This document shows, one piece after another, positions 16,205-25,164 of a DNA stretch of 64,000 nt. The notes beneath the pieces are model-generated. The model was not told the DNA's origin and did no database searches. It saw nothing but the letters and a program-made list of their open reading frames with translations. A program made the position numbers and the translations under genes. Positions within the stretch are counted from its first letter, which is position 1. The number at the start of each line of letters is the position of its first letter. The DNA comes from Cellulophaga tyrosinoxydans (GTDB taxonomy: Bacteria > Bacteroidota > Bacteroidia > Flavobacteriales > Flavobacteriaceae): assembly GCF_900176415.1 (NCBI RefSeq), contig NZ_FWXO01000004.1, positions 309,339 through 373,338 of the forward strand, in the 5' to 3' direction.

Positions 16205-17575
16205 ATGTATACAATATTAGATATTGAGACCACAGGAGGGAAATATAATGAAGAGGGTATTACAGAAATAGCTATTCATAAATTTGACGGTCACCAAGTA
16301 GTTGATCAGTTTATTAGTTTGGTGAATCCTGAAAAGGAAATTCAACCTTTTGTCGTAAATCTAACGGGTATTAGCAATAAAATGCTAACCACCGCTCCTA
16401 AGTTTTATGAAGTTGCAAAACGAATAATTGAAATTACTGAAGATACGGTCTTAGTTGCCCACAATGCTCAATTTGATTATCGCATTCTACGAACAGAATT
16501 TAGACGTTTAGGGTATAATTTTGAACGAAAAACTATTTGCACAGTAGAACTAGCTCAAAAATTATTGCCAGAGGCAGACTCGTATAGTTTAGGCAAATTG
16601 GTACGCTCCTTAGGAATACCGGTTAGTGATAGGCATAGAGCAAATGGTGATGCATTAGCAACCTTAAAACTATTTAAACTCCTTCTCTCAAAAGATGTTG
16701 ATAAAACAATCATTAAGAGTATAATGAAAGCCGAAACACTTGGCGAGCTATCCCCAAGGCAATTAGACATAATTGAAGAACTGCCCTCAGAAGTTGGCGT
16801 TTTTTATATGCATAATAAAGACGGTGAGATTATTTTACTTAACAAGAGTAATAACATAAAAAAACGTGTAAATCAATATTTTACAAATAGCGGAAATAGG
16901 GCCAGAAGAATACAAAAAGAAACAAAACGAGTTACGTTTGATAAAACTGGCAATGAATTAATCGCTTTATTAAAAGAAAACGAAGAATTGGTTCGGAATA
17001 AACCTAGATACAATTCGCATTCCAAAAAAAAATTATTCTCAGTTGGCGTATATGTCATTCCTAATGAAAATGGATATTTACAACTAAGAGCAGAGAAAAT
17101 AAATAACTCCATTCATCAAAGAATAGCAACTTTCAATAGTATAATTGCTGCTGAAAATTTTTTATATGCCCTAAGAGATGAGTTTAACTTGTGCAATAAA
17201 TTAAACGGACTATCACAGGCTAAAACACATTGCGCAAATTATAGTGAAGAAAAATGTTTAGGAGCGTGCATTAAAAAAGAATCGGCCGATTCTTATAATG
17301 AAAGAGTTAACCAGGCAGTTACTAAATATAGTTTAGAAGGAAAAAATATTGCCTTAATTGATAAAGGGAGAGTTTTAGGAGAGAAAAGCGTAATTTTAAT
17401 AAAAAATGGTATCTTTAAAGGGCTAGGTTTCTGCGATTTAAATTATCAAATCAACAATTTACCCATTTTAGAAACCATAATAACTCCGATGAATGGTAAT
17501 GAAAACACCGCGCATATTATCCAATCTTATTTACGAAAAAGAAAAGTACATAAAATAATGGACCTTAATTTATAA
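16205..17575 (+). CDS. DEDDh exonuclease fused to a UvrC-like (degenerate GIY-YIG) region
   Basis: The 456-residue protein has two parts. Residues 1-165 are a DnaQ-type 3'-5' exonuclease with all DEDDh residues: LDIETTG (D6, E8), AHNAQFDYRIL, and HRANGDALAT. Residues from about 195 resemble the UvrC N-terminal region: GVFYMHNKDGEIILLNKSNN and KKRVNQYF align with a GIY-YIG domain, but the second half of the motif (usually Y-I/V-G-K-S) reads L-L-N-K-S. Later comes a UvrC-like Cys cluster (LCNKLNG, THCANY, KCLGAC). Similar fusions are known in bacteria and are thought to act in DNA repair or proofreading. The exonuclease looks active; the nuclease activity of the GIY-YIG part is doubtful. Gap to the previous gene is 53 bases. 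Confidence 0.85.
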   Translation: MYTILDIETTGGKYNEEGITEIAIHKFDGHQVVDQFISLVNPEKEIQPFVVNLTGISNKMLTTAPKFYEVAKRIIEITEDTVLVAHNAQFDYRILRTEFRRLGYNFERKTICTVELAQKLLPEADSYSLGKLVRSLGIPVSDRHRANGDALATLKLFKLLLSKDVDKTIIKSIMKAETLGELSPRQLDIIEELPSEVGVFYMHNKDGEIILLNKSNNIKKRVNQYFTNSGNRARRIQKETKRVTFDKTGNELIALLKENEELVRNKPRYNSHSKKKLFSVGVYVIPNENGYLQLRAEKINNSIHQRIATFNSIIAAENFLYALRDEFNLCNKLNGLSQAKTHCANYSEEKCLGACIKKESADSYNERVNQAVTKYSLEGKNIALIDKGRVLGEKSVILIKNGIFKGLGFCDLNYQINNLPILETIITPMNGNENTAHIIQSYLRKRKVHKIMDLNL

Positions 17576-17578
17576 CCG

Positions 17579-18427
17579 TTGCAAATAGAGAAATCAGATA
17601 AAGGTTGGAAAAGTAAGCTTCATGAAATTATTTATGAAGCAGATACTCCAATGGGTAAATGGTTCGATATAGTTTTGATTTTTTTAATAATTATTAGCGT
17701 TATTTTGGTAATGCTAGAGAGTATTAAAGATATCGATGCAAAATATCATAACATTTTACTCGCTTTAGAATGGGTAATAACCATATTTTTCACCATAGAA
17801 TATATCGCTCGAATTATTTGTATAAAGAAACCCGCGCATTACATTTTTAGTTTTTATGGGATTATTGATGTTTTATCAACCATACCACTTTACGTATCAT
17901 ATATACTAGCAGGCTCTCAAGTATTATTGGCTATTCGCGCTTTTCGATTGTTACGTGTTTTTAGAATATTAAAACTTGTTAGGTTTCTTGGCGAGGCATC
18001 ACAATTAAAAAATGCTTTAAAAGCAAGTAGAGCAAAAATTACTGTATTCCTTTTTGCGGTCTTAATCGTTTCTGTTATTCTTGGTAGCCTAATGTACATA
18101 GTTGAAGGCGAAGAAGCCGGTTTTACTAGCATTCCTATTAGTATTTATTGGACTATTGTAACATTAACCACTGTTGGTTATGGAGATATAGCTCCAATTA
18201 CACCGCAAGGTCAAGCCATAGCAACTATAATTATGCTTGTAGGTTATGGTATCATCGCTGTACCCACTGGCATTGTTACCGTAGAGTTTGGCAAGCAAAC
18301 AAAAAATGCTACAAGTGCTAAAGAAGGTACCTATGTTCATGTAAATACACAAGCTTGTACCACTTGCGGAAAAGAAGGTCATAGGGATGATGCATCACAT
18401 TGTTATAACTGCGGAAGTAAATTATAA
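17579..18427 (+). CDS. Voltage-gated K+ channel-like ion transporter with C-terminal zinc ribbon
   Basis: A six-helix channel subunit of 282 residues. The selectivity filter TVGYGD lies in TLTTVGYGDIAPITPQG; the S4-like helix AIRAFRLLRVFRILKLVRFL has an Arg/Lys every third position, so voltage sensing is possible. The last 25 residues hold two CxxC pairs (CTTCGKEG and CYNCGSKL), a zinc ribbon facing the cytoplasm. The start is TTG at 17579, three bases after the preceding stop: a stop codon lies two codons upstream and the next ATG would remove the conserved N-terminal segment. The stop overlaps the miaA start (TAATG). Confidence 0.88.
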   Translation: MQIEKSDKGWKSKLHEIIYEADTPMGKWFDIVLIFLIIISVILVMLESIKDIDAKYHNILLALEWVITIFFTIEYIARIICIKKPAHYIFSFYGIIDVLSTIPLYVSYILAGSQVLLAIRAFRLLRVFRILKLVRFLGEASQLKNALKASRAKITVFLFAVLIVSVILGSLMYIVEGEEAGFTSIPISIYWTIVTLTTVGYGDIAPITPQGQAIATIIMLVGYGIIAVPTGIVTVEFGKQTKNATSAKEGTYVHVNTQACTTCGKEGHRDDASHCYNCGSKL

Positions 18428-19338
18428 TGACTAAAACACTTATTTCTGTTGTAGGGCCAACGGCTATTGGTAAAACTAAATTAGCTATTGAATTAGCACA
18501 ATACTATAAAACCGAAATCTTATCCGCAGATTCTAGACAGTTTTTTAAAGAAATGAATATTGGTACTGCCGTACCTTCAATAGATGAACTTGCCGCTGCC
18601 AAACATCATTTTATTCAACATAAGAGTATTCATGACCCCTATTCGGTCGGAGATTTCGAAAAAGAGGCTATTGCTTTACTTGATAAACTTTTTCAAAGGC
18701 ATGATATTATTATTCTAGTGGGCGGAAGTGGACTCTATGTAGATGCTATAACTAAAGGATTGGATAATTTCCCGAAGGTAAACCAAGAAATTCGAGAAAA
18801 TCTTAATAAAGAATTACAAACAAAAGGTGTTACTGCCTTACAAGAACAATTAAAATCGTTGGATTTGGATTACTATAACAAGGTTGATATTCAAAACCCA
18901 CATAGATTAATAAGAGCATTAGAAATTTGTATTGGTACAGGAAAAACCTACTCTTCTTTTTTAAACAAAGAAAAAACCAAAAGGTCATTTAAGGTACTTT
19001 CTGTTGGAATTAATGCAGAGAGAGAAAGTATATACAAAAGAATCAACGAAAGAGTAGATCTTATGATTGAAAATGGTTTGATAAATGAAGTTAAAGGATT
19101 AATCGAATACAAGCATTTAAATGCCTTACAAACTGTTGGTTACAAAGAACTATTTAATTATTTTGATGGCCTATGGGATATTGAATTTGCAATATCTGAA
19201 ATAAAGAAAAATACCCGTAGGTTCGCTAAAAGACAATTGACATGGTTTAAAAAAACTGAAGGTATACTCTGGGTAGATTATAAATACGATGTAGCAACAA
19301 TTATTTCAAAAATAGAAAGCTTGAAAAATGATGAATAA
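18427..19338 (+). CDS. miaA: tRNA dimethylallyltransferase
   Basis: The 303-residue enzyme adds a dimethylallyl group to N6 of A37 in tRNAs reading codons that begin with U. The P-loop is GPTAIGKT (residues 10-17), followed by SADSRQFFKEMNIGTA, the DPYSVGDF segment, GGSGLYVDAI, and the NPHRLIRALEI and TVGYKEL motifs, all in the family order. Start overlaps the stop of the channel gene by one base, and its end overlaps the gluconokinase start, so translation is probably coupled. Confidence 0.97.
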   Translation: MTKTLISVVGPTAIGKTKLAIELAQYYKTEILSADSRQFFKEMNIGTAVPSIDELAAAKHHFIQHKSIHDPYSVGDFEKEAIALLDKLFQRHDIIILVGGSGLYVDAITKGLDNFPKVNQEIRENLNKELQTKGVTALQEQLKSLDLDYYNKVDIQNPHRLIRALEICIGTGKTYSSFLNKEKTKRSFKVLSVGINAERESIYKRINERVDLMIENGLINEVKGLIEYKHLNALQTVGYKELFNYFDGLWDIEFAISEIKKNTRRFAKRQLTWFKKTEGILWVDYKYDVATIISKIESLKNDE

Positions 19339-19831
19339 AAAAGGAATGGTCTTTTTTGTAATGGGTGTTTCCGGTACCGGCAAAAGCACTGTAGGAAAGT
19401 TATTAAGTTCTGAATTTAATATTCCTTTCTATGACGGTGATGATTACCATCCGCAAGCAAATATTGATAAAATGGCTGCTGGAAACCCTTTGAATGATGA
19501 TGATCGTTTAGAATGGTTACAAACATTAAATGAATTAGCAAATGACAATAAAGCTACAGGAGTTGTTATTGCATGTTCATCATTAAAGAAAAAATACAGA
19601 ACACTTTTAAGCAAAAATCTAAAAACACATTATTTTATATTTTTAGAAGGATCTTTCGACTTAATTTTTGACAGAATAAACAAAAGAAAAGATCATTTTA
19701 TGAGCTCTGCGCTTTTGAGATCTCAGTTTGACACCTTAGAAACACCAGATAAGTCAGAATCTGTAATTACTATTCCCATAACTAAAACACCTGAGGAAAT
19801 CATAGCGGTCATTAAATCAAAAATAATGTAA
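19328..19831 (+). CDS. gntK: Gluconokinase
   Basis: The 167-residue protein phosphorylates gluconate to 6-phosphogluconate. GVSGTGKS (residues 13-20) is the P-loop; YDGDDYHPQANIDKMAAGNP with the following DDDR is the gluconokinase signature, and ACSSLKKKYR matches the nucleoside-binding region. It overlaps miaA by 11 bases and the permease by one, so uptake and phosphorylation of gluconate are made together. Two ATGs start the frame (19328, 19331); either is possible. Confidence 0.93.
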   Translation: MMNKKGMVFFVMGVSGTGKSTVGKLLSSEFNIPFYDGDDYHPQANIDKMAAGNPLNDDDRLEWLQTLNELANDNKATGVVIACSSLKKKYRTLLSKNLKTHYFIFLEGSFDLIFDRINKRKDHFMSSALLRSQFDTLETPDKSESVITIPITKTPEEIIAVIKSKIM

Positions 19832-21165
19832 TGGAGAGTCAATTAATCTTAGCTGTAATTTTAGGGATTGCCATACTTTTATTTTTAATCTTAAAATTAA
19901 AAATTAATGCTTTTATAGCTTTACTTATAGGCAGCATAACGGTAGGATTAGTAGCAGGATTAAATGCCAATGAAATTATTGACACCGTAAAAAACGGAAT
20001 GGGCGGAACTTTAGGTTTTGTTGCTACGGTTGTAGGCTTGGGTGCAATGTTCGGTGCAATTTTAGAATTTTCAGGTGGCGCTAAAACCATTGCCAATTTT
20101 ATGATCTCGAAATTTGGATTAAAGAACGCCCCTACTGCTATGGTTGTTTCTGGTTTTTTAATAGCAATTCCTGTATTCTTCGATGTGGCATTTATTATTC
20201 TTGTACCCATGATATACGCTTTACAGCGTAAAACAAAAAAATCGTTATTGCTATATGCTATTCCATTATTGGCAGGTTTAGCTATTACACATGCTTTTAT
20301 TCCTCCAACACCTGGACCAATTGCAGTTGCAGAAATTATTGGCGCAGAATTAGGTTGGGTAATCTTAATTGGTTTTATAGTAGGTATTCCTACTGCCTTG
20401 GTAAGCGGTTTAGTTTTTGGAAAATATATATCAAAGAAAATACATGTAGATGCTCCAGAAGAAACTACGGATAACACACATGAAACGATTCCGAATATTG
20501 GAATAACGCTCGTAATTATTAGTGTTCCTATCGTTTTAATACTTTTAAATACCGTTGTTAATAGTGGATTAATTGGTACGGTAAATGCCAAACTGATAAA
20601 TATTATTGACTTAATTGGCCATCCATTTACAGCATTAATCATAGCCAATATTCTAGCGTGGTACTTTTTTGGTATTAGAAGAGGTATTAGCAAAGAAAAG
20701 CTATTTAGAATTACTAGCAAATCTTTAGAACCTGCAGGAACCATAATTTTACTAACTGGAGCTGGTGGTGTTTTTAAACAAGTACTTACCAATACTGGTG
20801 CAGGTGAGTTATTAGCGACTTCATTAAGTGATGCCGGTTTTCCGATATTAGCATTTGCATTTATCAGTGCAGCAGTTGTGCGTATTATTCAAGGTTCTTC
20901 CACAGTCGCTATGATTACTGCGGCAGGTTTAATTGCTCCTCTATTGGTGAATGCAAGTTTAGGAAAGGCGGAATTGGCCTGTCTTGTGATTGCTATTGCA
21001 TCTGGTGCTAGTATATTTTCACATGTAAATGATAGTGGTTTTTGGCTTGTGGGTCAATATTTAAGAATCACCGAAAAACAAACCTTTAAATCTTGGACAA
21101 TAATGACAACGATTTTAGCAATAACTGGTTTTATTACGGTTTGTATAATTAACTTATTTCTATAA
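19831..21165 (+). CDS. Gluconate:H+ symporter, GntP family
   Basis: A 444-residue membrane protein with about twelve hydrophobic segments. Typical GntP stretches are GMGGTLGFVATVVGLGAMFG, IPVFFDVAFIILVPMIYAL, HAFIPPTPGPIAVAEIIGA, GSSTVAMITAAGLIAP and HVNDSGFWLVGQY. The partner gluconokinase next to it supports gluconate (or a related sugar acid) as substrate. Last gene of the operon, one base overlap with gntK, followed directly by a terminator. Confidence 0.93.
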   Translation: MESQLILAVILGIAILLFLILKLKINAFIALLIGSITVGLVAGLNANEIIDTVKNGMGGTLGFVATVVGLGAMFGAILEFSGGAKTIANFMISKFGLKNAPTAMVVSGFLIAIPVFFDVAFIILVPMIYALQRKTKKSLLLYAIPLLAGLAITHAFIPPTPGPIAVAEIIGAELGWVILIGFIVGIPTALVSGLVFGKYISKKIHVDAPEETTDNTHETIPNIGITLVIISVPIVLILLNTVVNSGLIGTVNAKLINIIDLIGHPFTALIIANILAWYFFGIRRGISKEKLFRITSKSLEPAGTIILLTGAGGVFKQVLTNTGAGELLATSLSDAGFPILAFAFISAAVVRIIQGSSTVAMITAAGLIAPLLVNASLGKAELACLVIAIASGASIFSHVNDSGFWLVGQYLRITEKQTFKSWTIMTTILAITGFITVCIINLFL

Positions 21166-21166
21166 A

Positions 21167-21196
21167 AAAACCCATTTGATTGCTCAAATGGGTTTT
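21167..21196. terminator. Bidirectional terminator between gluconate operon and response regulator
   Basis: Perfect 13-base inverted repeat AAAACCCATTTGA (21167-21179) and TCAAATGGGTTTT (21184-21196) with a four-base loop. It starts one base after the permease stop and lies 17 bases past the stop of the minus-strand regulator, with A/T runs on both sides. Confidence 0.88.
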
Positions 21197-21213
21197 ATAT
21201 ATTTTGTGGTTTT

Positions 21214-21924
21214 TTATTCTTCAGTTTTTACAACCAATCTAAAACCTTCTCCGTGTATATTTAGTATCTCAACAGATTCATCAACTTTTAAATACTTTCT
21301 AAGTTTAGCAATATAAACGTCCATACTTCGAGAGGTAAAATAATTATCATCTCTCCATATTTTTGTTAGCGCTAATTCTCTTGGCATTAAATCATTTTCA
21401 TGTAAAGCTAATAAACGTAATAGTTCATTTTCTTTTGGAGATAATTTAATAGGCTCTTCATCTTTAAACTTTAAGAATCGCAATTTAGAATTTAATTGAA
21501 ACTGACCAATTGTAAATTCAAATTTACGACTATCCGCCAAGGTACTAGATGCTTTTCTTTGAAGTATAGCTTTAATCTTCATTAACAATACCTCTGAATC
21601 AAAAGGTTTGTTTAAATAGTCATCAGCTCCTGCTTTATACCCTTTTAACACATCTTCTTTCATGGTTTTAGCAGTTAAAAATACGATTGGCACATGCTCA
21701 TTTTTTTCACGTATTTCTTTTGCTAATGTAAAGCCATCTTTATAAGGCATCATTACATCTAAAATACAAATGTCATAATTATCCTTTTTAAATTTCTCAA
21801 ACCCCTCCATTCCATTTTTTGCCAAAACAACATCAAAATCGTTCATAGACAAATAATCTTTAAGAACAATCCCGAAATTTGGGTCATCCTCTACCAAAAG
21901 TATTTTCTTGTTTACTGTCTCCAT
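21214..21924 (-). CDS. OmpR-family response regulator (RprY-like)
   Basis: The 236-residue protein has a receiver domain (acid pocket VEDD at 11-14, phospho-acceptor D56 in LDVMMP, Thr in FLTAK, Lys in LNKPFD) and a winged-helix DNA-binding domain ending in RSMDVYIAKLRKYL and INIHGEGFRLVV-like sequence. It follows its sensor kinase by nine bases. The pair resembles RprX/RprY of Bacteroides in arrangement and motifs. Target genes are unknown. Confidence 0.93.
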   Translation of the reverse strand: METVNKKILLVEDDPNFGIVLKDYLSMNDFDVVLAKNGMEGFEKFKKDNYDICILDVMMPYKDGFTLAKEIREKNEHVPIVFLTAKTMKEDVLKGYKAGADDYLNKPFDSEVLLMKIKAILQRKASSTLADSRKFEFTIGQFQLNSKLRFLKFKDEEPIKLSPKENELLRLLALHENDLMPRELALTKIWRDDNYFTSRSMDVYIAKLRKYLKVDESVEILNIHGEGFRLVVKTEE

Positions 21925-21933
21925 AATTATTAT

Positions 21934-23532
21934 TTATATTAAAGGTAGTTTTACAAAGAAAGTACTACCCTTACCTTTCTCACTCTCTGCATAAACTTCA
22001 CCTTGATGATCTTCTATTATTCTTTTTACATAGGCAAGGCCTAAGCCATGACCTTTTACATTATGTATATTTCCGGTGTGCTCTCTGTAAAACTTTTCGA
22101 AAACTTTTTTCAATACCGCTTTACTCATTCCTGCTCCTTGGTCTTTTACTTTTATGATGATGTAATTATTTACACGTTCCGTGTACACATCAATTTTAGG
22201 TGCCTCTGGTGAATATTTTATAGCATTGTCTAACATATTCACAATTACATTGGTAAAGTGCATGTCGTTAGCTAAAACTTCACTATTGTCGGCATCTAAA
22301 TGCAAATTAATATATCCACCTCTATCTGCAACAATTAATTCTACATGTGCCATGGCGTCATGTATTATGTCGTGGACATCTACTCTATCCTTACTTATAT
22401 CCAATTGCTTTTTTTCTAATTTGGAGATGCGTAAGACATTTTCTACCTGAGCGTGCATTCTTTTATTCTCTTCTTTTATCATATTCAGGTAACGCTCTAC
22501 CTTTTCCTTATCTTCAATTATTTTAGGATTCCTGATAGCCTCTACTGCTAGATTTATGGTTGCTATTGGAGTCTTGAATTCATGTGTCATATTATTGATA
22601 AAGTCGGACTTGATTTCAGATATTTGTTTTTGCTTTAATATCTGATAAATAGCGCTTGTATATGCAATAACAATAACCAAAGTAAATAATAATGACAAAA
22701 TTGCCATTGGCAGTATCGTCTGTATTAAAAATTTCTTCTTAGCAGGGAAATTAACTAATAATGTAAAATTACTTTCCCCTTCGGAGTCTTTAAAAATTGG
22801 ATACTTATAAATTTTATTACCGTTAGAAATTTTAAATTTCCGCGACTTTACTTTAGTTGGTAATCCTCGACTATAAATACCATATTGATATTCCGTATTT
22901 ATATTTCTATTTTTTAATTCCTGATCAAGTAATAACTCTATTTCTTGTTTGGTAACTCTTTGGTGTATTGGCTTAAGTTTTGCACTTTCTTTAAAAACAT
23001 CTTCATAGGCTACCTTATCCATTGCTGTTAAACCTCCTATTTTCTCAACTTTCTGTATAGGTGTTAAAACATTGGATCTACCATCAAGTCCAAAATCTTC
23101 TTTAAAAATGGTTTTATTACGAATACTTGTATAGTTTTTTAATACGGCTGAGTCGGATCCCATTCCAAAATTACTGTTGTCAAAGAACGTTGATGGCACG
23201 TTATAATTTTCTTCTAATATGCCGTGTGAATAATACGTTATCTCGTTAGAGTTCATATCTCTTTCCATGAAAAAGATATTCTTTAACAATTCTGGAGTTC
23301 TTGCTTGCCCCCCTATACTATCCCTAATTTTTAAAAGCTCGCTAGTATAATCTCCTAGTTCCCTTTTTTCAATTTTCTCAGTGACTTTGTTTAAAACCTC
23401 AGTCACCATATTCGTAAATTGCTCTTCCTTATCTTCTACTGATTGTTTTATCCAATATCCCTGAACAAAAATTATCCCAATTAGAGATACGCTCATTAAA
23501 ACGACTAGTAGAATAAATAACCGTTTATTCAT
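21934..23532 (-). CDS. Membrane sensor histidine kinase (RprX-like)
   Basis: The 532-residue kinase has helices at about 7-24 and 269-291 that enclose a periplasmic sensor region of about 240 residues with no recognised fold. The cytoplasmic part has the H-box NNMTHEFKTPIATINLAVEA (H317), N-box VNMLDNAIKYS, and the ATP lid DQGAGMSK and GHGLGLAYVKRI. It should phosphorylate the downstream regulator. Gene order kinase then regulator, separate from coaE by 70 bases. Confidence 0.93.
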   Translation of the reverse strand: MNKRLFILLVVLMSVSLIGIIFVQGYWIKQSVEDKEEQFTNMVTEVLNKVTEKIEKRELGDYTSELLKIRDSIGGQARTPELLKNIFFMERDMNSNEITYYSHGILEENYNVPSTFFDNSNFGMGSDSAVLKNYTSIRNKTIFKEDFGLDGRSNVLTPIQKVEKIGGLTAMDKVAYEDVFKESAKLKPIHQRVTKQEIELLLDQELKNRNINTEYQYGIYSRGLPTKVKSRKFKISNGNKIYKYPIFKDSEGESNFTLLVNFPAKKKFLIQTILPMAILSLLFTLVIVIAYTSAIYQILKQKQISEIKSDFINNMTHEFKTPIATINLAVEAIRNPKIIEDKEKVERYLNMIKEENKRMHAQVENVLRISKLEKKQLDISKDRVDVHDIIHDAMAHVELIVADRGGYINLHLDADNSEVLANDMHFTNVIVNMLDNAIKYSPEAPKIDVYTERVNNYIIIKVKDQGAGMSKAVLKKVFEKFYREHTGNIHNVKGHGLGLAYVKRIIEDHQGEVYAESEKGKGSTFFVKLPLI

Positions 23533-23602
23533 CGCGGTAAAATTAAAAATTTAACAGATAGAAGTTAATGCGTTTAACCTAACCTTAACAAAAATGTTAA
23601 AA

Positions 23603-24199
23603 TTATTTTGTACTTAAGGATATTTTAAGAAGTTGCTTGTGAATTTCACCGACTTTTTTCACAGTTTCTTTGTAATCCAAGTTATTAATTATGAAATCTG
23701 ACAATGGTATTTTTTCAGAATCTAACCATTGATTTGCCATACGCTCCTGGATTTTTTCGATTGTTAGATCATCGCGCTCTAAAACCCGTTGTATTCTAAT
23801 CTCTTCTGGTGCGGTTACCAATATTATCTTATCATACTTTTCATGGCTGGAATTCTCGAAAATGATGGCGGTTTCTTGAATTACATATGGGGCTTCTTGG
23901 TTTTTAACCCAATCTATAAAATGTGTTCTAACCGCAGGGTGAACAATGGAATTTAACTTAGCTAAAAGATCTGAATTGGTAAAAACTTTGTCGGCAATGA
24001 ATTTTCTATTTAGTTGTTTGTTATCGTACGCTTCATTACCAAATAGTTCCTTTATTTTTTTTATTAAAGGTTTTGAACTCACCATTAACAATTTAGCTTC
24101 ATGATCCGAGTTGTAAATTGGCACATTTAGTTGTGCAAACATTTCTGCAACTGTTGATTTTCCACTTCCTATCCCTCCTGTTAGTCCTACAACCATCAT
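23603..24199 (-). CDS. coaE: Dephospho-CoA kinase
   Basis: The last step of coenzyme A synthesis: ATP-dependent phosphorylation of the 3'-hydroxyl of dephospho-CoA. The 198-residue protein has the P-loop GLTGGIGSGKST (residues 5-16), the IYNSDHEAK segment with the family Asp, VHPAVR and QETAIIFE. Two Met codons open the frame; the first overlaps the upstream YbbR gene's stop (ATGA). Confidence 0.95.
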   Translation of the reverse strand: MMVVGLTGGIGSGKSTVAEMFAQLNVPIYNSDHEAKLLMVSSKPLIKKIKELFGNEAYDNKQLNRKFIADKVFTNSDLLAKLNSIVHPAVRTHFIDWVKNQEAPYVIQETAIIFENSSHEKYDKIILVTAPEEIRIQRVLERDDLTIEKIQERMANQWLDSEKIPLSDFIINNLDYKETVKKVGEIHKQLLKISLSTK

Positions 24200-25152
24200 T
24201 TTCGTTTTAGAATAAAGGTTATTTCATGCACCATCAATTGAGCAGATTTTAGTGTTTCTGGAAATCTTCGCAACTCTATAGTTAAGTTTTGCTGACCACT
24301 ATCTTGCAATGAATTATAATCCGCAATTACTTCAAAGTCAAAAGATTCCAATGCAACTAAATCTTCAATTTTGCCTTTACATAAAACCTCCACTTCATTA
24401 GGAAAAACTTTAATGTTAAATTCCTCAGGAATATTAACAACTGTAATAGGTACGGTAATAATTTTTTCAGAAAAACGTACGACAGTACCAGATACGGTAA
24501 CATTTTTGGCGCTAAATGATAGGTTATTCTTATTCTCCGGAATTTGCAATGTCAAATATTCTGTAAAATTAGCATTAACATCAACAATAGTTTTTTCCTC
24601 GGTTTTTATCCCTGAAATTTTATTTAATTCGTCTATTGGCCCCTTTAACAATATACTATCTGGGCGAATTTTTAATGTAGAATCTAATATGAAATTTTGC
24701 TCAAGATTAATATTTAATCTAGAAATAACAGGTACTTTTTTAGAAGCGATTGAAAATAGTTCTAACACAATAGCCTCTCCCTCGTCTATCTTTATTAATT
24801 CCATAGATTTTGGCAACTGATCTTCTATTTGTTTTTTATAAGCACTCGTAGATACAGCGTAAACATTATTATTAAGTTGCACCTTAGACACATCTATTCG
24901 AATATTTTTATTCTTTAACATGAATCTTAAAAAGGTGAATCCACTTGCTTTTAATTGTACAACAATTTTGTTTTTAGAGGCCCCAATAAATTGCAAATTA
25001 TCTGGGATATTTATATAATCCACATCAAAAACAGCTCTACCACTAGTGTTTTCAGACAATCTAGTAATAAACCAAGCTACACTTGAGAACAATAGAAATA
25101 CTAAAAAGATTTTCACCTTTCGCTTCTGAAAACTTTTTTTAATTTGAATCAT
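24196..25152 (-). CDS. YbbR-domain membrane-anchored protein
   Basis: The 318 residues start with a basic stretch and one membrane helix (about 14-30), followed by an extracytoplasmic beta-rich region of repeated YbbR-like units, for example NIPDNLQFIGASKNKIVVQL and a later copy VPITVVNIPEEFNIKVFPNE. In Gram-positive bacteria, the YbbR protein CdaR controls the c-di-AMP cyclase; a cyclase gene is not visible here. In Bacteroidota this gene commonly sits with coaE, as it does here (four-base overlap). Function is not established. Confidence 0.82.
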   Translation of the reverse strand: MIQIKKSFQKRKVKIFLVFLLFSSVAWFITRLSENTSGRAVFDVDYINIPDNLQFIGASKNKIVVQLKASGFTFLRFMLKNKNIRIDVSKVQLNNNVYAVSTSAYKKQIEDQLPKSMELIKIDEGEAIVLELFSIASKKVPVISRLNINLEQNFILDSTLKIRPDSILLKGPIDELNKISGIKTEEKTIVDVNANFTEYLTLQIPENKNNLSFSAKNVTVSGTVVRFSEKIITVPITVVNIPEEFNIKVFPNEVEVLCKGKIEDLVALESFDFEVIADYNSLQDSGQQNLTIELRRFPETLKSAQLMVHEITFILKRK

Positions 25153-25164
25153 TCGTAAACTTAG

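Noticed and set aside
19839..20792. Long antisense open frame (317 codons) opposite the gluconate permease
   Set aside because: It is fully inside a well-supported membrane protein gene; its composition is the mirror of a hydrophobic protein, and it has no start context or family resemblance.
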